Positions 22,416-41,964 of a stretch of DNA of 64,000 nucleotides are shown in pieces. Numbering within the stretch: the stretch's first letter is position 1; every line of letters starts with the position of its first letter. The stretch is from Chrysomallon squamiferum (taxonomy: Eukaryota > Mollusca > Gastropoda > Neomphalida > Peltospiridae), in contig CM022674.1 in NCBI GenBank assembly GCA_012295275.1, positions 7,697,409 to 7,761,408 on the forward strand. Reading direction: 5' to 3'. Under the pieces are notes generated by a model that had not been told where the DNA came from, did not search any database, and saw only the letters and a program-made list of their open reading frames with translations. A program made the position numbers and the translations under genes.

Positions 22416-22550
22416 GCTATCTAGCTATATGTCTGTCAATCTATACGTCTGTCTGTCTGTCTATATTTCTATTTATTTGTCTGTCTATATTTCTATTTAT
22501 GTATTGTCTATATTTCTATTTATTTGTCTGTCTCTCTGTCTATCTACACA
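22240..22550. repeat. complex (CTAT)n/(CTGT)n satellite upstream of gene A
   Basis: Variable CTAT, CTGT and CTGC tetramers. It repeats at about 29850-30160 in the duplicated block with almost the same interruptions, which supports the duplicate being one locus seen twice. Confidence 0.9.
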
Positions 22551-23650
22551 GAGTTGTACGTTTCTCTAGCAGACTCTGAGATGAGCGGTCATCTACGATG
22601 TACGGACAGTTTTCCAGGGCCCATTTCTTTTCACTGGATATGTCCCTTAGATCAGCGGTCACCTACAGAACGCGATTTTGGAAAGCATTTTAAAATTATA
22701 ATTCAACTGCTAAATGTATTTGGATTTTTTCTCCAATATTAATAATTTTATTGTTGTACGGCAGTTTTATACTATATTTTCTGCGCTGCACAATGCATTC
22801 TGGAATTGTCACTTCTGTCGAATACAAGAATCTGCGAAATGCAGTCGCTTGGCTGTTAAACCGCGCGAATTCACCCCATTTGGTACACAACTTTGATGAT
22901 GTTTAGCGGTCTTTGGGGTCGATAAAATGGTGCGGCTGGCACGATTTGGAGCTCTGTCTCGATTTCAAATTCAATATTTTGCTAAAACATAAATATAATT
23001 TATGCTTATTATGACTGTTATGAACTGCAAAAGTACGATTTATTTACATTTGTCAGTGAACTCGATATGTTTGTTTTAGAGTTTAGCAGAAAGCTCTGGC
23101 GCTTGATGTAATTCTCGGCCACGGTTTATGTTTGTTATGGGTTCTGGTGTGGTGGATGTGAACAACGATAGTAAATAGGTTATTATGGAAAATAATAAAA
23201 TTGCCTGTTATTTTTGTCCCTCTGATGAGGAGACACCTGCGTTGTAGGGACACTTTTGCTTGGCTCCACAGGTGTCCTTACAAGACAGGTTCCATTCTGT
23301 GTGTGTGTGTGGCTCGCTCAGCTGAATGCAATTAATAAACATATTTTTACTACTACTGATAACTGATAAAAATGATAATATTTATAAAAGGGTTATTATT
23401 CATCATTACACATTTCTTAATTTGCTAAGCAAGTCATCCTTATTATAAATATTTCCAATACCTTTGCAGATTTATATATAAACGTTTACACATATACCGT
23501 AATTAATTTTGAAAACAAAACCAAAGCTAAAAACGAAGACAAAAACGAAAAAAAAAAAAATATATATATATTTAAATAAATACAAAATATAACCGTCTAA
23601 AGGTTTTAATAATTTTTGCAAGTATTATGATGATGATGATGATAATAACG

Positions 23651-23703
<53 letters not shown>

Positions 23704-24539
23704 CGTTATTATTATTCTGTTTATATGAGTCTGGACATTAAAAAATCATTTTTAGATTTCCTTTGAATAGACATCTTACGAAATACGCGGTTTAACGTTT
23801 CCTGAGTAGGGATCATGTATCATATATCGAGACAATAGTTGTGACAAGTTTTTACGTGTTTGTCTAAATTACATCCTGGTATGTAAAATGTTGTGGATTA
23901 AATGTATATTATTGTTATGTTTCATTTCACCGCAAAACTCAAACTAAATATATCTTCTTTAAAGTATAAACAATTTTTTTATATTACTAGGTTTACCGTA
24001 TCTGGTTAAAACTGTCAAACTTACCGGGTAAACGGTGTAGTTGTTATCTTGTTCTGCATTCTGGTCGTTCGACGTTGCCTCAGTCTTCGTAGCAATTATC
24101 AACACAGAAATCTGCATGACAAAGGCATGTCGGGAACGTTTCAAATATAGACGACCCGTCAGACTACAGTGATAATTAGTTTATAGAGCATTTTTATCTG
24201 CTACAGTAGTTACCATTTCGCGCTTCGTAGCGGTCAAGTTCGATTTCCTATTCACAAGATATTACTCTTACTATTATTATTATTGTTGTCGTTGTTGTTA
24301 TGCAATGGACTGCTAGAAATTTAAATTAAACAAATGTTAAATTTAAATTAAATAAATGTATGAAATACAACCGTACATTTTCTCCTTTTGCTTCTTGTTA
24401 TCAAAAAAACAGCTCAAGTCACACAGCGTACGCACCGAAACACCACGGTCCATTTCTTTCTCAACAGCTCTACTTTACCTTGGATCGACATGGACTGGTG
24501 TTTACGTTTTGACACCATGAGAGATAGTTTCACTTGTCT
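22551..24539. other. non-coding region upstream of gene A
   Basis: No gene is supportable. Contents: a GC-richer stretch at 22551-22980, a short GT run near 23300, an (ATT)n tract at about 23650-23720 and AT-rich spacer. Small open frames here show no family match and no splice context. The promoter of gene A should lie here or further up but could not be pinpointed. Confidence 0.4.
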
Positions 24540-25060
24540 TAGAAGCCATAGCTAGGTGAAGTTGAAGCGAAATAAGCTAAGAATCTCACAGAATTGCGGT
24601 ATCACAGAAGTGCAGTGTAAATAATGTAAATAAGCACGCCCTACACATAACGCCATCTGTGGCTGCCCAGTAAACAATTCTCTATGTAATTTTGTCCGGA
24701 CTAAAGGAGGTGCCGGGAATTCGGTGGTGTACCTGCAGTATAAATAGGTGAAAGACTTATCCTCGTGGAGCTGGTTACGATTCGATATGCTGGACACTCT
24801 CTTGTGTCCTGCCTAATACTAATTTTAGTAATAATCCCTTTCTGTTTCCTTCCCAAAAACTATTTTTCTACGGCAGACACGCCCGCTGACCTGTGAGAAA
24901 GCATGCCTGTCGTACACGTGCTTCGCAATAGCACGCTCTGTTTAGCACGTTAAATTTTTCCCCAGGTCCCAGATCCTCTTGGGGAATCCCCGAAGAGGTC
25001 ACATGTACTGAAAGTGTACGGATCATAGTGAAGCCGCAATAGCGCTATTCAACTCGTTCG
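24540..25060 (+). promoter_or_regulatory. GC-richer promoter-like segment with TATA box and hairpin
   Basis: A plus-strand TATAAATA lies at about 24738 after a GC-rich lead. Further on, 24975-24998 forms a strong hairpin (CCTCTTGGGGA and TCCCCGAAGAGG). The composition differs from all neighbours. It could be a retroelement LTR or a plus-strand promoter directed towards the orphan exon at 25301. No terminal repeats were found. It recurs at about 32160-32670 in the duplicated block. Confidence 0.3.
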
Positions 25061-25300
25061 TTGTAATGTATCACACTTCTATGCTACATATCAGTATTAA
25101 CAAAATTATTATTAACTGGCGCGTGGTCCAAAACTTCAATACGTTTTTGAGTTTTATTTTAATACCATTTGTACTTATTAAATTATCACAGATAATACTA
25201 TTAAATAATAATAGAAATAATGATGATGCACATGTTGAGATTATGATGAGGAGGATAATGATGCAGATAAATTATAAACTAATGTATTTTGTGGGTTTAG

Positions 25301-25425
25301 ATGTGAGAAGCCAGTCAGAATATCAGCTGAAACCTGGAGACAAGGTACGAGTGGATATAGATGCCAAAATAGTGAAGAAAATTTTGTCAGAAACTAAAGG
25401 AATGTGGCATGAAAAGATATCTGAT
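25301..25425 (+). pseudogene. orphan copy of MIB-PARP exon 5, opposite strand to gene A
   Basis: After a TGGGTTTAG acceptor it encodes VRSQSEYQLKPGDKVRVDID then AKIVKKILSETKGMWHEKIS, one SH3-like half repeat, with an intact 125-base length. Flanking sequence from about 25240 to 25610 also matches introns 4 and 5 of genes A and B. No neighbouring exon 4 or 6 is present, so this is a fragment of a further gene copy. The longer open frame that runs through it from 25066 includes intron sequence and is probably chance. Confidence 0.75.
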
Positions 25426-25591
25426 GTTTATTTACTTTAATTAATTATAATATAAACATTTTTATAATCACAATAATAACCAAATAAAAATAAATGTGTG
25501 CGTGTTTATAAAATAAAATTATGCAAGTACCTCTCTTCTGCAGTCAGTAGTGACTGAAGGATATCTTAATATCAGAGCAACACTATTGTCA

Positions 25592-25625
<34 letters not shown>

Positions 25626-26019
25626 CATATTTATTTATATATATTTTATTTTTTATATGGTGTCTGAATAATAGGAAGCTTCTATCAACCAATTAATAAT
25701 GCTGAGACATAGACAGTCGGTGACAGCCCGATTTTTATATCTGAAGCAGTCATTGGCTGTAATAGATTCCTTTCCTAGTGAGAGCCAGACGTTTACAGGA
25801 CTGAGAAAAATGTTCCATGTTTCTCCTAAACTTGGCAGAACATATGATTAATTCTAACAAGCTCAGTTTGAATTAGTGTCTTGAAATGAGAGACTGGTGA
25901 ATGATAAAATAGAAAGAAAATTAGAAATAAATAAATAGACGAAACGATAAATAAGCTTGAAATGAACCAATTAATAAAAAAGAAGGAACAAAATAATGAT
26001 AATAATAATAATGATAATA

Positions 26020-26053
<34 letters not shown>

Positions 26054-26300
26054 TTAATACAAATAATAATAATAATTATTATTATTATTATTATTATTAT
26101 AAAAATAAATAAATAAAAATAATAATAATGGTGTGTCTGTCTGTATCTAAGTATGTATGTATGTATGTATGTATGTAAATTGAAGCTACCAGTGACAATG
26201 AAGCAAATGCTTTTCAGTACATAGTTTTAATTCATTTTTAAAATTGCACAATTGATATATTTACAGGATACAGACAGAAATAATTATCTTATCTTATTAC

Positions 26301-26500
26301 NNNNNNNNNNNNNNNNNNNNNNNNNNNNNNNNNNNNNNNNNNNNNNNNNNNNNNNNNNNNNNNNNNNNNNNNNNNNNNNNNNNNNNNNNNNNNNNNNNNN
26401 NNNNNNNNNNNNNNNNNNNNNNNNNNNNNNNNNNNNNNNNNNNNNNNNNNNNNNNNNNNNNNNNNNNNNNNNNNNNNNNNNNNNNNNNNNNNNNNNNNNN
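26301..26500. other. assembly gap (200 N)
   Basis: Exactly 200 Ns. The sequence on both sides belongs to the same 7.4-kb block, so the real gap may be zero or negative in length. Confidence 0.98.
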
Positions 26501-26911
26501 GGCAGCACACAGAATCTAAACCTTGTATGAATATTTTCTTTCTACAATTTCAATGAAATGTTTTTCCACTTTTATTTGTAATATTTGTCAGATTATTTCT
26601 TTTTGTATTATATATTAATGAAAATATAAAATTTCAGTAGGTATCACATTAATAAATATAGAGGAACATATCATTAATTTCATCAGGTAGTTCCTCAAAT
26701 AAAACATCAAATAATTGATAAATAATAACACACAAAGATTATAAAAATCAGTCTTATGATTAGTATAAAATTACTAAACTTCTTGGTGTTAATTCTTCTA
26801 ATTGTAAAATTTTAAAAGAAAAAACTCCATTTTTGACCATAAATGTATTTTAACATAGTAAGAAGTACACTACTGACCTCATTATGAACTCTTTACTGCG
26901 AAAATACTTAC

Positions 26912-27018
26912 CATCCTGATTACTCCACTTCCAGTGTAACCCTCTCTTAACACTAGCACCTGGTAAAATTCCATGCACAGTTTCTGGTTTTAGCAAATTT
27001 CTTGAATCTATAGGCACT
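26912..27018 (-). CDS. second copy of gene A exon 3 (probable assembly duplicate)
   Basis: Identical protein to 19295-19401, with the same splice sites. There is no exon 4 to join before the gap. Confidence 0.6.
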
Positions 27019-27294
27019 CTAAAAATTATATTAACAGAAATGAATATGTCCTGTTTCAAACGTGACTATTATATATATTTTAATAAAAATATTGGAAGTA
27101 AATAATATTATTAAGCAATAATACATACCTTTTTGAAATCGTTTGAGAAGATAAATTAGTATTAAATTCAGCAAAAATAAATGTGCAAAACTCTTAATAG
27201 TAAAAGGTATTTTTATTATTATTATTATTATTATTATACGGTATTTTTTTTTTTTTTTTTTTTTTTTAATGTAATCTCAGGTTTGCTAACTTAC

Positions 27295-27466
27295 AGTGTA
27301 GATTGCTGTGTTTGATGGAGAAGGAAAGGATGACTAAGATCATGTTTTCCACTCATGTAACACAGAGTGCAAAGGTCGAAGTCACTGCAGGTAGCACAAT
27401 TCCATCGCATACCTTCTATTGGATCCTTTTTGCAAATATCACATGCAATACCGTCATGAACACAAC
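27295..27466 (-). CDS. second copy of gene A exon 2, ZZ finger (probable assembly duplicate)
   Basis: Same 172 bases as 19692-19863, with all eight zinc ligands. The only nearby difference is the length of the intronic ATT/T tract. Confidence 0.6.
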
Positions 27467-29587
27467 CTAAAAGTTACATAATACTGTTTTTGTGAGTTAA
27501 TGATGATGATGATGAGGAAATAATCATTACTTTCTAAATATGGTAAAATGTTATATATCAATAACAATGGAAGACATACAAAAACTAGTTACACTAAAAA
27601 GGTCTGAAAAATGGACGCAAAATAATTTAATTTGGAAGTTTAAAAATTTCCGAGAGCTCACAGAAAATTCAGATCGAAATTAATATGGCTGCGTCGAACG
27701 CCGATTAGTGTTTACAAGCGTTTAAATACGTATGCCTTCATAATACAATCAATTTTACATAATAATTTGGGGAAATATGTCATTTAATCAATGCCTCGCA
27801 TACATAGATGTCTATTATTGAGTAGAAATTTTCTGCAAAGGTCGAAACCTTTTGTTGTTGTTGTTTTTTTTTTTTGGTAACTTTGACGTGATACCATCTC
27901 ATACTCGTTTCGTTTACGACGTCGCCAGCCAAAATTAAAAAAAAAAAAATAATGATAAAATAATAATAAAATAATATAAAATAAATAATTTTCACAGACC
28001 CTGGCGCGTGAATATGAAGATAACTATTCTCATTAGGTATCCATAATGTGGACACGTTACTTTGCTAAAACTCCATACCAGACACCTCTCAGTACGAAGT
28101 TGTAAAACGATACTTCAAACCATTATATTCTTTTTTATATATATTTATTTCCTTTTTCAATGCATTAGAGGTCGTATTTACCTGTAAAAAGCAAACTGAT
28201 CACGTTTTATCTGAATGATTGCCTTGATACATTCAGTATAAGGCTTGAATCAGTTTTACAACAGAACATTTTTTTTTAAAAATTGAAGGTCCGTCAACCG
28301 GCCTTATAAAATGTTTAGTCTTTTTCGTTAAAACAAAAAGCATTCAACTTCTAAAACATGTACTATTATGTATGCAAACAATAAGTTTCCTATTTTTATT
28401 TTTAAAAAATCATTGGTCCATGCTACTTAGATTATCATTATGGTTATTTATGACTTCAAATTAATAATTTATTAGCGAGAAAACAAAATTACTCCAAGAT
28501 TGTTTACCTCTGTAGAAAATAAAATGACATTTTTGCTTTGGTTTTCTTTAATATTCTTGATTCACTTTTTTAGAGATAATTTGATTTTGGTTCAGAACGG
28601 ACGCTGGTGACAGACGACATCTATCTGTAGAAGGGACATAACTGATGTTGTATTTCCGCATGATATTCATGCTTTAGAGATTTATAAATAAATAAATAAA
28701 TAAAATAAAATAATCATTATCTTGTGATATACATATGAATTTATTACTACTACTATTTTATTTTTATTTTCAAAACATTCGAAAGATTCAAAGAAAACCT
28801 GTAATTCTGTTTATTTTAGAAACGATTTCGTACTTAATTTTGAGATTAACACGAACGACATCTACAGAAGGGACGTAACTAATACTTTATTTTTCGTAGT
28901 ATTTTAGAGGTTGAGAATTTATTATTTGTCGGAGCCCTCGTCGAACCCACTAACTAACTACATCTTGTTATTTAAAGATTTCTGAGAATAAAATTTAGCT
29001 TGTTCACTGAACTTGACGCAAAACAAAACAGTGGTGTTCTATTAATAGTGTGATGTAAGGGGAATAACTGTAATAAAGCGAATGATTTGTACATGTCAGA
29101 GTATGAGAAAAGAGGGCTAATAAATCCATCGAAGTCTTACATGCGTTCGCGACATCTATGCTGCTGCATAATTGTGTAGCTACATAAAAGTGCTCCAGAA
29201 CAACAAGAATATTTCCTTAAACCCTTGTATTAATTCTTTCAGAATAAAACCATTTCGAGTTTCAGTACAGTGCACAACGTACTGACAATAAACAACTGAC
29301 GTATTATGATAACTAATTTATGAAAATTTTTCTTAGAAGAAAGAAATAATGAACGTATCGATATAGATATCATTTGTTAATATTTTTCGAATCTTACCTA
29401 TTTAAAGAGAGTTTGTTGGGTTTTCGTTTATTTATTTATTTAGTTAGTGGGTTAGTTTTCATGATCTAAATCACGGAGTAATAATTACTCTGCTAGCTCA
29501 ACAGCAACAACAACAACAACGAAAAACTAATATAATATTAGGTGTAAAAAATCTGATAGATTTTTTTTCTTTTTCTAAATAGTTTAC

Positions 29588-29792
29588 CTGTCGGTGCGTT
29601 ATCATATATTTTGAGTTCGTGTCGTCCATCATATCCAGCACGATAATGACCTTCGTGACCTATATCCCATATGACCTTCACCTTGCCATTAGCGACATCC
29701 TCTTTCACAACAGTGCCAAGACAACCTTCGCCACCATCTTTCCCTTCACCAGCCCAGTCTGGACCTCGAACTACACGTGTTCCTACCGACAT
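29588..29792 (-). CDS. second copy of gene A exon 1 (probable assembly duplicate)
   Basis: Same start codon context and MIB/HERC2 domain as 21979-22183. If the duplication were real, this would be the 5' end of a truncated gene lacking exons 4-19, or an alternative first promoter for gene A. Confidence 0.6.
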
Positions 29793-29979
29793 CACTCTAA
29801 GTCTCTTTCAAAAAGAATTAAATGGAATAATTTTGCAGTGAAAATATTTATCTGTATGTCTGCCTATCTATCTATCTGTCTATTTATCTATATATATATA
29901 TCTGTCTATCTATCTGTCTGTATATCTATCTGTACTATTATCCATCTGACTGTCTGCCTGCAGGTCTGTCTATATGTCC

Positions 29980-30024
<45 letters not shown>

Positions 30025-31263
30025 GCTATCTAGCTATATGTCTGTCAATCTATACGTCTGTCTGTCTGTCTATATTTCTATTTATTTGTCTGTCTATATT
30101 TCTATTTATGTATCTGTCTATATTTCTATTTATTTGTCTGTCTCTCTGTCTATCTACACAGAGTTGTACGTTTCTCTAGCAGACTCTGAGATGAGCGGTC
30201 ATCTACGATGTACGGACAGTTTTCCAGGGCCCATTTCTTTTCACTGGATATGTCCCTTAGATCAGCGGTCACCTACAGAACGCGATTTTGGAAAGCATTT
30301 TTAAAATTATAATTCAACTGCTAAATGTATTTGGATTTTTTTCTCCAATATTAATAATTTTATTGTTGTACGGCAGTTTTATACTATATTTTCTGCGCTG
30401 CACAATGCATTCTGGAATTGTCACTTCTGTCGAATACAAGAATCTGCGAAATGCAGTCGCTTGGCTGTTAAACCGCGCGAATTCACCCCATTTGGTACAC
30501 AACTTTGATGATGTTTAGCGGTCTTTGGGGTCGATAAAATGGTGCGGCTGGCACGATTTGGAGCTCTGTCTCGATTTCAAATTCAATATTTTGCTAAAAC
30601 ATAAATATAATTTATGCTTATTATGACTGTTATGAACTGCAAAAGTACGATTTATTTACATTTGTCAGTGAACTCGATATGTTTGTTTTAGAGTTTAGCA
30701 GAAAGCTCTGGCGCTTGATGTAATTCTCGGCCACGGTTTATGTTTGTTATGGGTTCTGGTGTGGTGGATGTGAACAACGATAGTAAATAGGTTATTATGG
30801 AAAATAATAAAATTGCCTGTTATTTTTGTCCCTCTGATGAGGAGACACCTGCGTTGTAGGGACACTTTTGCTTGGCTCCACAGGTGTCCTTACAAGACAG
30901 GTTCCATTCTGTGTGTGTGTGTGGCTCGCTCAGTTGAATGCAATTAATAAACATATTTTTACTACTACTGATAACTGATAAAAATGATAATATTTATAAA
31001 AGGGTTATTATTCATCATTACACATTTCTTAATTTGCTAAGCAAGTCATCCTTATTATAAATATTTCCAATACCTTTGCAGATTTATATATAAACGTTTA
31101 CACATATACCGTAATTAATTTTGAAAACAAAACCAAAGCTAAAAACGAAGACAAAAACGAAAAAAAAAAAAAATATATATATATTTAAATAAATACAAAA
31201 TATAACCGTCTAAAGGTTTTAATAATTTTTGCAAGTATTATGATGATGATGATGATAATAACG

Positions 31264-31319
<56 letters not shown>

Positions 31320-32913
31320 CGTTATTATTATTCTGTTTATATGAGTCTGGACATTAAAAAATCATTTTTAGATTTCCTTTGAATAGATATCTTACGAAAT
31401 ACGCGGTTTAACGTTTCCTGAGTAGGGATCATGTATCATATATCGAGACAATAGTTGTGACAAGTTTTTACGTGTTTGTCTAAATTACATCCTGGTATGT
31501 AAAATGTTGTGGATTAAATGTATATTATTGTTATGTTTCATTTCACCGCAAAACTCAAACTAAATATATCTTCTTTAAAGTATAAACAATTTTTTTATAT
31601 TACTAGGTTTACCGTATCTGGTTAAAACTGTCAAACTTACCGGGTAAACGGTGTAGTTGTTATCTTGTTCTGCATTCTGGTCGTTCGACGTTGCCTCAGT
31701 CTTCGTAGCAATTATCAACACAGAAATCTGCATGACAAAGGCATGTCGGGAACGTTTCAAATATAGACGACCCGTCAGACTACAGTGATAATTAGTTTAT
31801 AGAGCATTTTTATCTGCTACAGTAGTTACCATTTCGCGCTTCGTAGCGGTCAAGTTCGATTTCCTATTCACAAGATATTACTCTTACTATTATTATTATT
31901 GTTGTCGTTGTTGTTATGCAATGGACTGCTAGAAATTTAAATTAAACAAATGTTAAATTTAAATTAAATAAATGTATGAAATACAACCGTACATTTTCTC
32001 CTTTTGCTTCTTGTTATCAAAAACAGCTCAAGTCACACAGCGTACGCACCGAAACACCACGGTCCATTTCTTTCTCAACAGCTCTACTTTACCTTGGATC
32101 GACATGGACTGGTGTTTACGTTTGACACCATGAGAGATAGTTTCACTTGTCTTAGAAGCCATAGCTAGGTGAAGTTGAAGCGAAATAAGCTAAGAATCTC
32201 ACAGAATTGCGGTATCACAGAAGTGCAGTGTAAATAATGTAAATAAGCACGCCCTACACATAACGCCATCTGTGGCTGCCCAGTAAACAATTCTCTATGT
32301 AATTTTGTCCGGACTAAAGGAGGTGCCGGGAATTCGGTGGTGTACCTGCAGTATAAATAGGTGAAAGACTTATCCTCGTGGAGCTGGTTACGATTCGATA
32401 TGCTGGACACTCTCTTGTGTCCTGCCTAATACTAATTTTAGTAATAATCCCTTTCTGTTTCCTTCCCAAAAACTATTTTTCTACGGCAGACACGCCCGCT
32501 GACCTGTGAGAAAGCATGCCTGTCGTACACGTGCTTCGCAATAGCACGCTCTGTTTAGCACGTTAAATTTTTCCCCAGGTCCCAGATCCTCTTGGGGAAT
32601 CCCCGAAGAGGTCACATGTACTGAAAGTGTACGGATCATAGTGAAGCCGCAATAGCGCTATTCAACTCGTTCGTTGTAATGTATCACACTTCTATGCTAC
32701 ATATCAGTATTAACAAAATTATTATTAACTGGCGCGTGGTCCAAAACTTCAATACGTTTTTGAGTTTTATTTTAATACCATTTGTACTTATTAAATTATC
32801 ACAGATAATACTATTAAATAATAATAGAAATAATGATGATGCACATGATGAGATTATGATGAGGAGGATAATGATGCAGATAAATTATAAACTAATGTAT
32901 TTTGTGGGTTTAG

Positions 32914-33038
32914 ATGTGAGAAGCCAGTCAGAATATCAGCTGAAACCTGGAGACAAGGTACGAGTGGATATAGATGCCAAAATAGTGAAGAAAATTTTGT
33001 CAGAAACTAAAGGAATGTGGCATGAAAAGATATCTGAT
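32914..33038 (+). pseudogene. second copy of the orphan exon 5
   Basis: Matches 25301-25425 exactly in the exon. Upstream, one base differs (ATGTTGAG against ATGATGAG), consistent with allelic or sequencing difference. Confidence 0.6.
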
Positions 33039-33205
33039 GTTTATTTACTTTAATTAATTATAATATAAAAACATTTTATAATCACAATAATAACCAAATA
33101 AAAATAAATGTGTGCGTGTTTATAAAATAAAATTATGCAAGTACCTCTCTTCTGCAGTCAGTAGTGACTGAAGGATATCTTAATATCAGAGCAACACTAT
33201 TGTCA

Positions 33206-33242
<37 letters not shown>

Positions 33243-33631
33243 CATATTTATTTATATATATTTTATTTTTTATATGGTGTCTGAATAATAGGAAGCTTCT
33301 ATCAACCAATTAATAATGCTGAGACATAGACAGTCGGTGACAGCCCGATTTTTATATCTGAAGCAGTCATTGGCTGTAATAGATTCCTTTCCCTAGTGAG
33401 AGCCAGACGTTTACAGGACTGAGAAAAATGTTCCATGTTTCTCCTAAACTTGGCAGAACATATGATTAATTCTAACAAGCTCAGTTTGAATTAGTGTCTT
33501 GAAATGAGAGACTGGTGAATGATAAAATAGAAAGAAAATTAGAAATAAATAAATAGACGAAACGATAAATAAGCTTGAAATGAACCAATTAATAAAAAAG
33601 AAGGAACAAAATAATGATAATAATAATAATG

Positions 33632-33670
<39 letters not shown>

Positions 33671-33922
33671 TTAATACAAATAATAATAATAATAATTATT
33701 ATTATTATTATTATTATTATAAAAATAAATAAATAAAAATAATAATAATGGTGTGTCTGTCTGTATCTAAGTATGTATGTATGTATGTATGTATGTAAAT
33801 TGAAGCTACCAGTGACAATGAAGCAAATGCTTTTCAGTACATAGTTTTAATTCATTTTTAAAATTGCACAATTGATATATTTACAGGATACAGACAGAAA
33901 TAATTATCTTATCTGATATTAC

Positions 33923-34734
33923 TCTAAGATAAATTTCTGAATGTGAGTTTATATTTTTAATAGCACCATTTAAAAGCTGATAGCTGTTTTTAAAGGAGAG
34001 ATCAGTTAAATATTTTATTATGTACAATTATTTTGTTTTACTTTTAGCCTGATAGTCTACTTGTTTCTGATTAGACAAGAATAAATCAATACATATTCAA
34101 CTTCTCATAAAGAGAAAAGTTCATGCAAGGGGAAGTACTCCTTACAGCAGACTGACGAATGCTTTTATACGGTATAATAATACAACATATAATATTATTT
34201 AGATAATTTTATCGCATAGTTAGAAAATAATTAATTATAATTATCAAGTAAAAAGAAATAAAATTTGAGAAATTCTCGTCAAACTACAGTGTCCATTGAA
34301 TACTAATATTAGAATCAAAATATATACATGTTAAAAAAAGAAATAAAGAAATAACAATGCTGATTAAAGATTGTTTATACAGATTTATTATCCAGTTTAA
34401 TATGATTATTAATAAAATTATTTCATTAAAATTAAATGATGTATTAATACAAAATTTACAGCAGTAATTAAGTATCACTTGTTAAAACAAAGTTCATTAA
34501 AAATATATAAAATCTTTCGAAATATTAATTAAAAAGTGATCCTGAATTGGAGTACACATAGTTATAACAGATAGCAAAGAGTATATATATATATATATAT
34601 TTGATTTCAAGTGTGTAACGTTAAAACTATGATTATATAAATTTGTTGCACACTTGTAAATCTATGGACTGCTATTAATAATAACCTACTATAATTATGA
34701 TTTATTATTGTTATTGTTCTTAAGACAACAAACA
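33923..34734. other. non-coding spacer between the duplicated block and gene C
   Basis: AT-rich, with no open frame of coding character and no transposon signature that I can name. A short (TA)n lies near 34582-34600. Confidence 0.5.
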
Positions 34735-35560
34735 TCTCTATATAATTAATGTAAGTATACACTACTGACAATAACCATCTCTGTATAGTTAATGTTATTG
34801 CACACTACTGAAAATAACCATCTCTATATAATTAATGTTATTGCACACCACTGAAAATAACCATCTCTGTATAATTAACGTTATTTCACACTACTGATAA
34901 TAACCATCTTTATATAATTAATGTTATTGTACATTACTGACAACAAAAAACTCTATATAATTAACGTTATTGCACACTACTGACAATAACCATCTTTATA
35001 TAATTAATGTAATTACACACTACTGAAAATAACCATCCCTATATAATTAATGCTACTGCACACTACTGACAATAACCATCTGTGTATAATTAATGTTATT
35101 GCACACCACTGAAAATAACTATCTCTATATAATTAATGTAATTACAGACGACTAACAATAACCATCTCTGTATAATTAACGTTATTTCACACTACTGATA
35201 ATAACCATCTTTATATAATTAATGTTATTGTACATTACTGACAACAAAAAACTCTATATAATTAACGTTATTGCACATTACTGAAAATAACCATCTCTAT
35301 ATAATTAATGTAACCTCGAACAATAACCATCTCTGTATAATTAATGCTACTACACACTACTGACAATAACCATCTCTGTATAATTGATGCTACTGCACAC
35401 TACTGAAAATAACCATCTCTATATAATTAATGTAATTACAGACTACGAACAATAACCATCTGTGTATAATTAATGCTACTACACACTACTGACAATAACC
35501 ATCTCTATATAATTAATGTAATTAGAGATCACTGAAAATAACCATCACGGTATAATTATT
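34735..35560. repeat. 43-bp minisatellite downstream of gene C
   Basis: About 18 imperfect tandem units of roughly 43 bases, each containing AATAACCATCTCT, TATAATTAATGT and TTGCACACTACTGA. Copies vary by point changes. It ends in an (ATT)n tract at about 35565-35596, 150 bases from the stop codon of gene C. Confidence 0.92.
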
Positions 35561-35751
35561 GTTATTATCATTATTATTATTATTATTATTATTATTGTTA
35601 ACAAACATCTAGGTATAACTATTATTATTATTACATGCTATTATTAACAGACCTGTGTATAATTACTGTTATTACTTTCTGTTGAAACAAGTATCTAAAA
35701 TGTTATTAGAATCAGTATTATTGTTCCATTATATACATAAACCAAAAATAA

Positions 35752-41948
<6,197 letters not shown>

Positions 41949-41964
41949 GTCTATTTTTGTTTTC

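Larger units (their letters stand above)
18885..26300. repeat. 7.4-kb duplicated block, left copy (ends at the gap)
   Basis: Matches 26501-33922 almost base for base, including intron simple repeats. Differences are a few single-base changes, small indels and repeat-length changes. The match runs to the last base before the N gap. Most economically explained as the end of one contig that overlaps the start of the next. Confidence 0.9.
26501..33922. repeat. 7.4-kb duplicated block, right copy (starts at the gap)
   Basis: Begins at the first base after the gap with GGCAGCACACAGAATC, matching 18885 onward, and runs through copies of exons 3, 2 and 1, the CTAT satellite, the promoter-like segment and the orphan exon. 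It then continues into unique sequence. Either a very recent tandem duplication or, more likely, a duplicated contig end. Confidence 0.9.

Noticed and set aside
22010-22579. 189-codon plus-strand open frame
   Set aside because: It is the antisense of exon 1 followed by translation of the CTAT/CTGT satellite (Tyr-Leu-Ser-Ile repeats); the same applies to its duplicate at 29619-30179.
25066-25440. 124-codon open frame ending in the orphan exon 5
   Set aside because: The first 75 or so residues translate sequence upstream of the splice acceptor and resemble nothing; only the last 42 residues are family-related, so the long frame is chance read-through.
26912-29792. A third MIB-ZZ gene starting at 29792
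   Set aside because: It has only exons 1-3, ends at the assembly gap and is almost identical to gene A, so it is better explained as a duplicated contig end.
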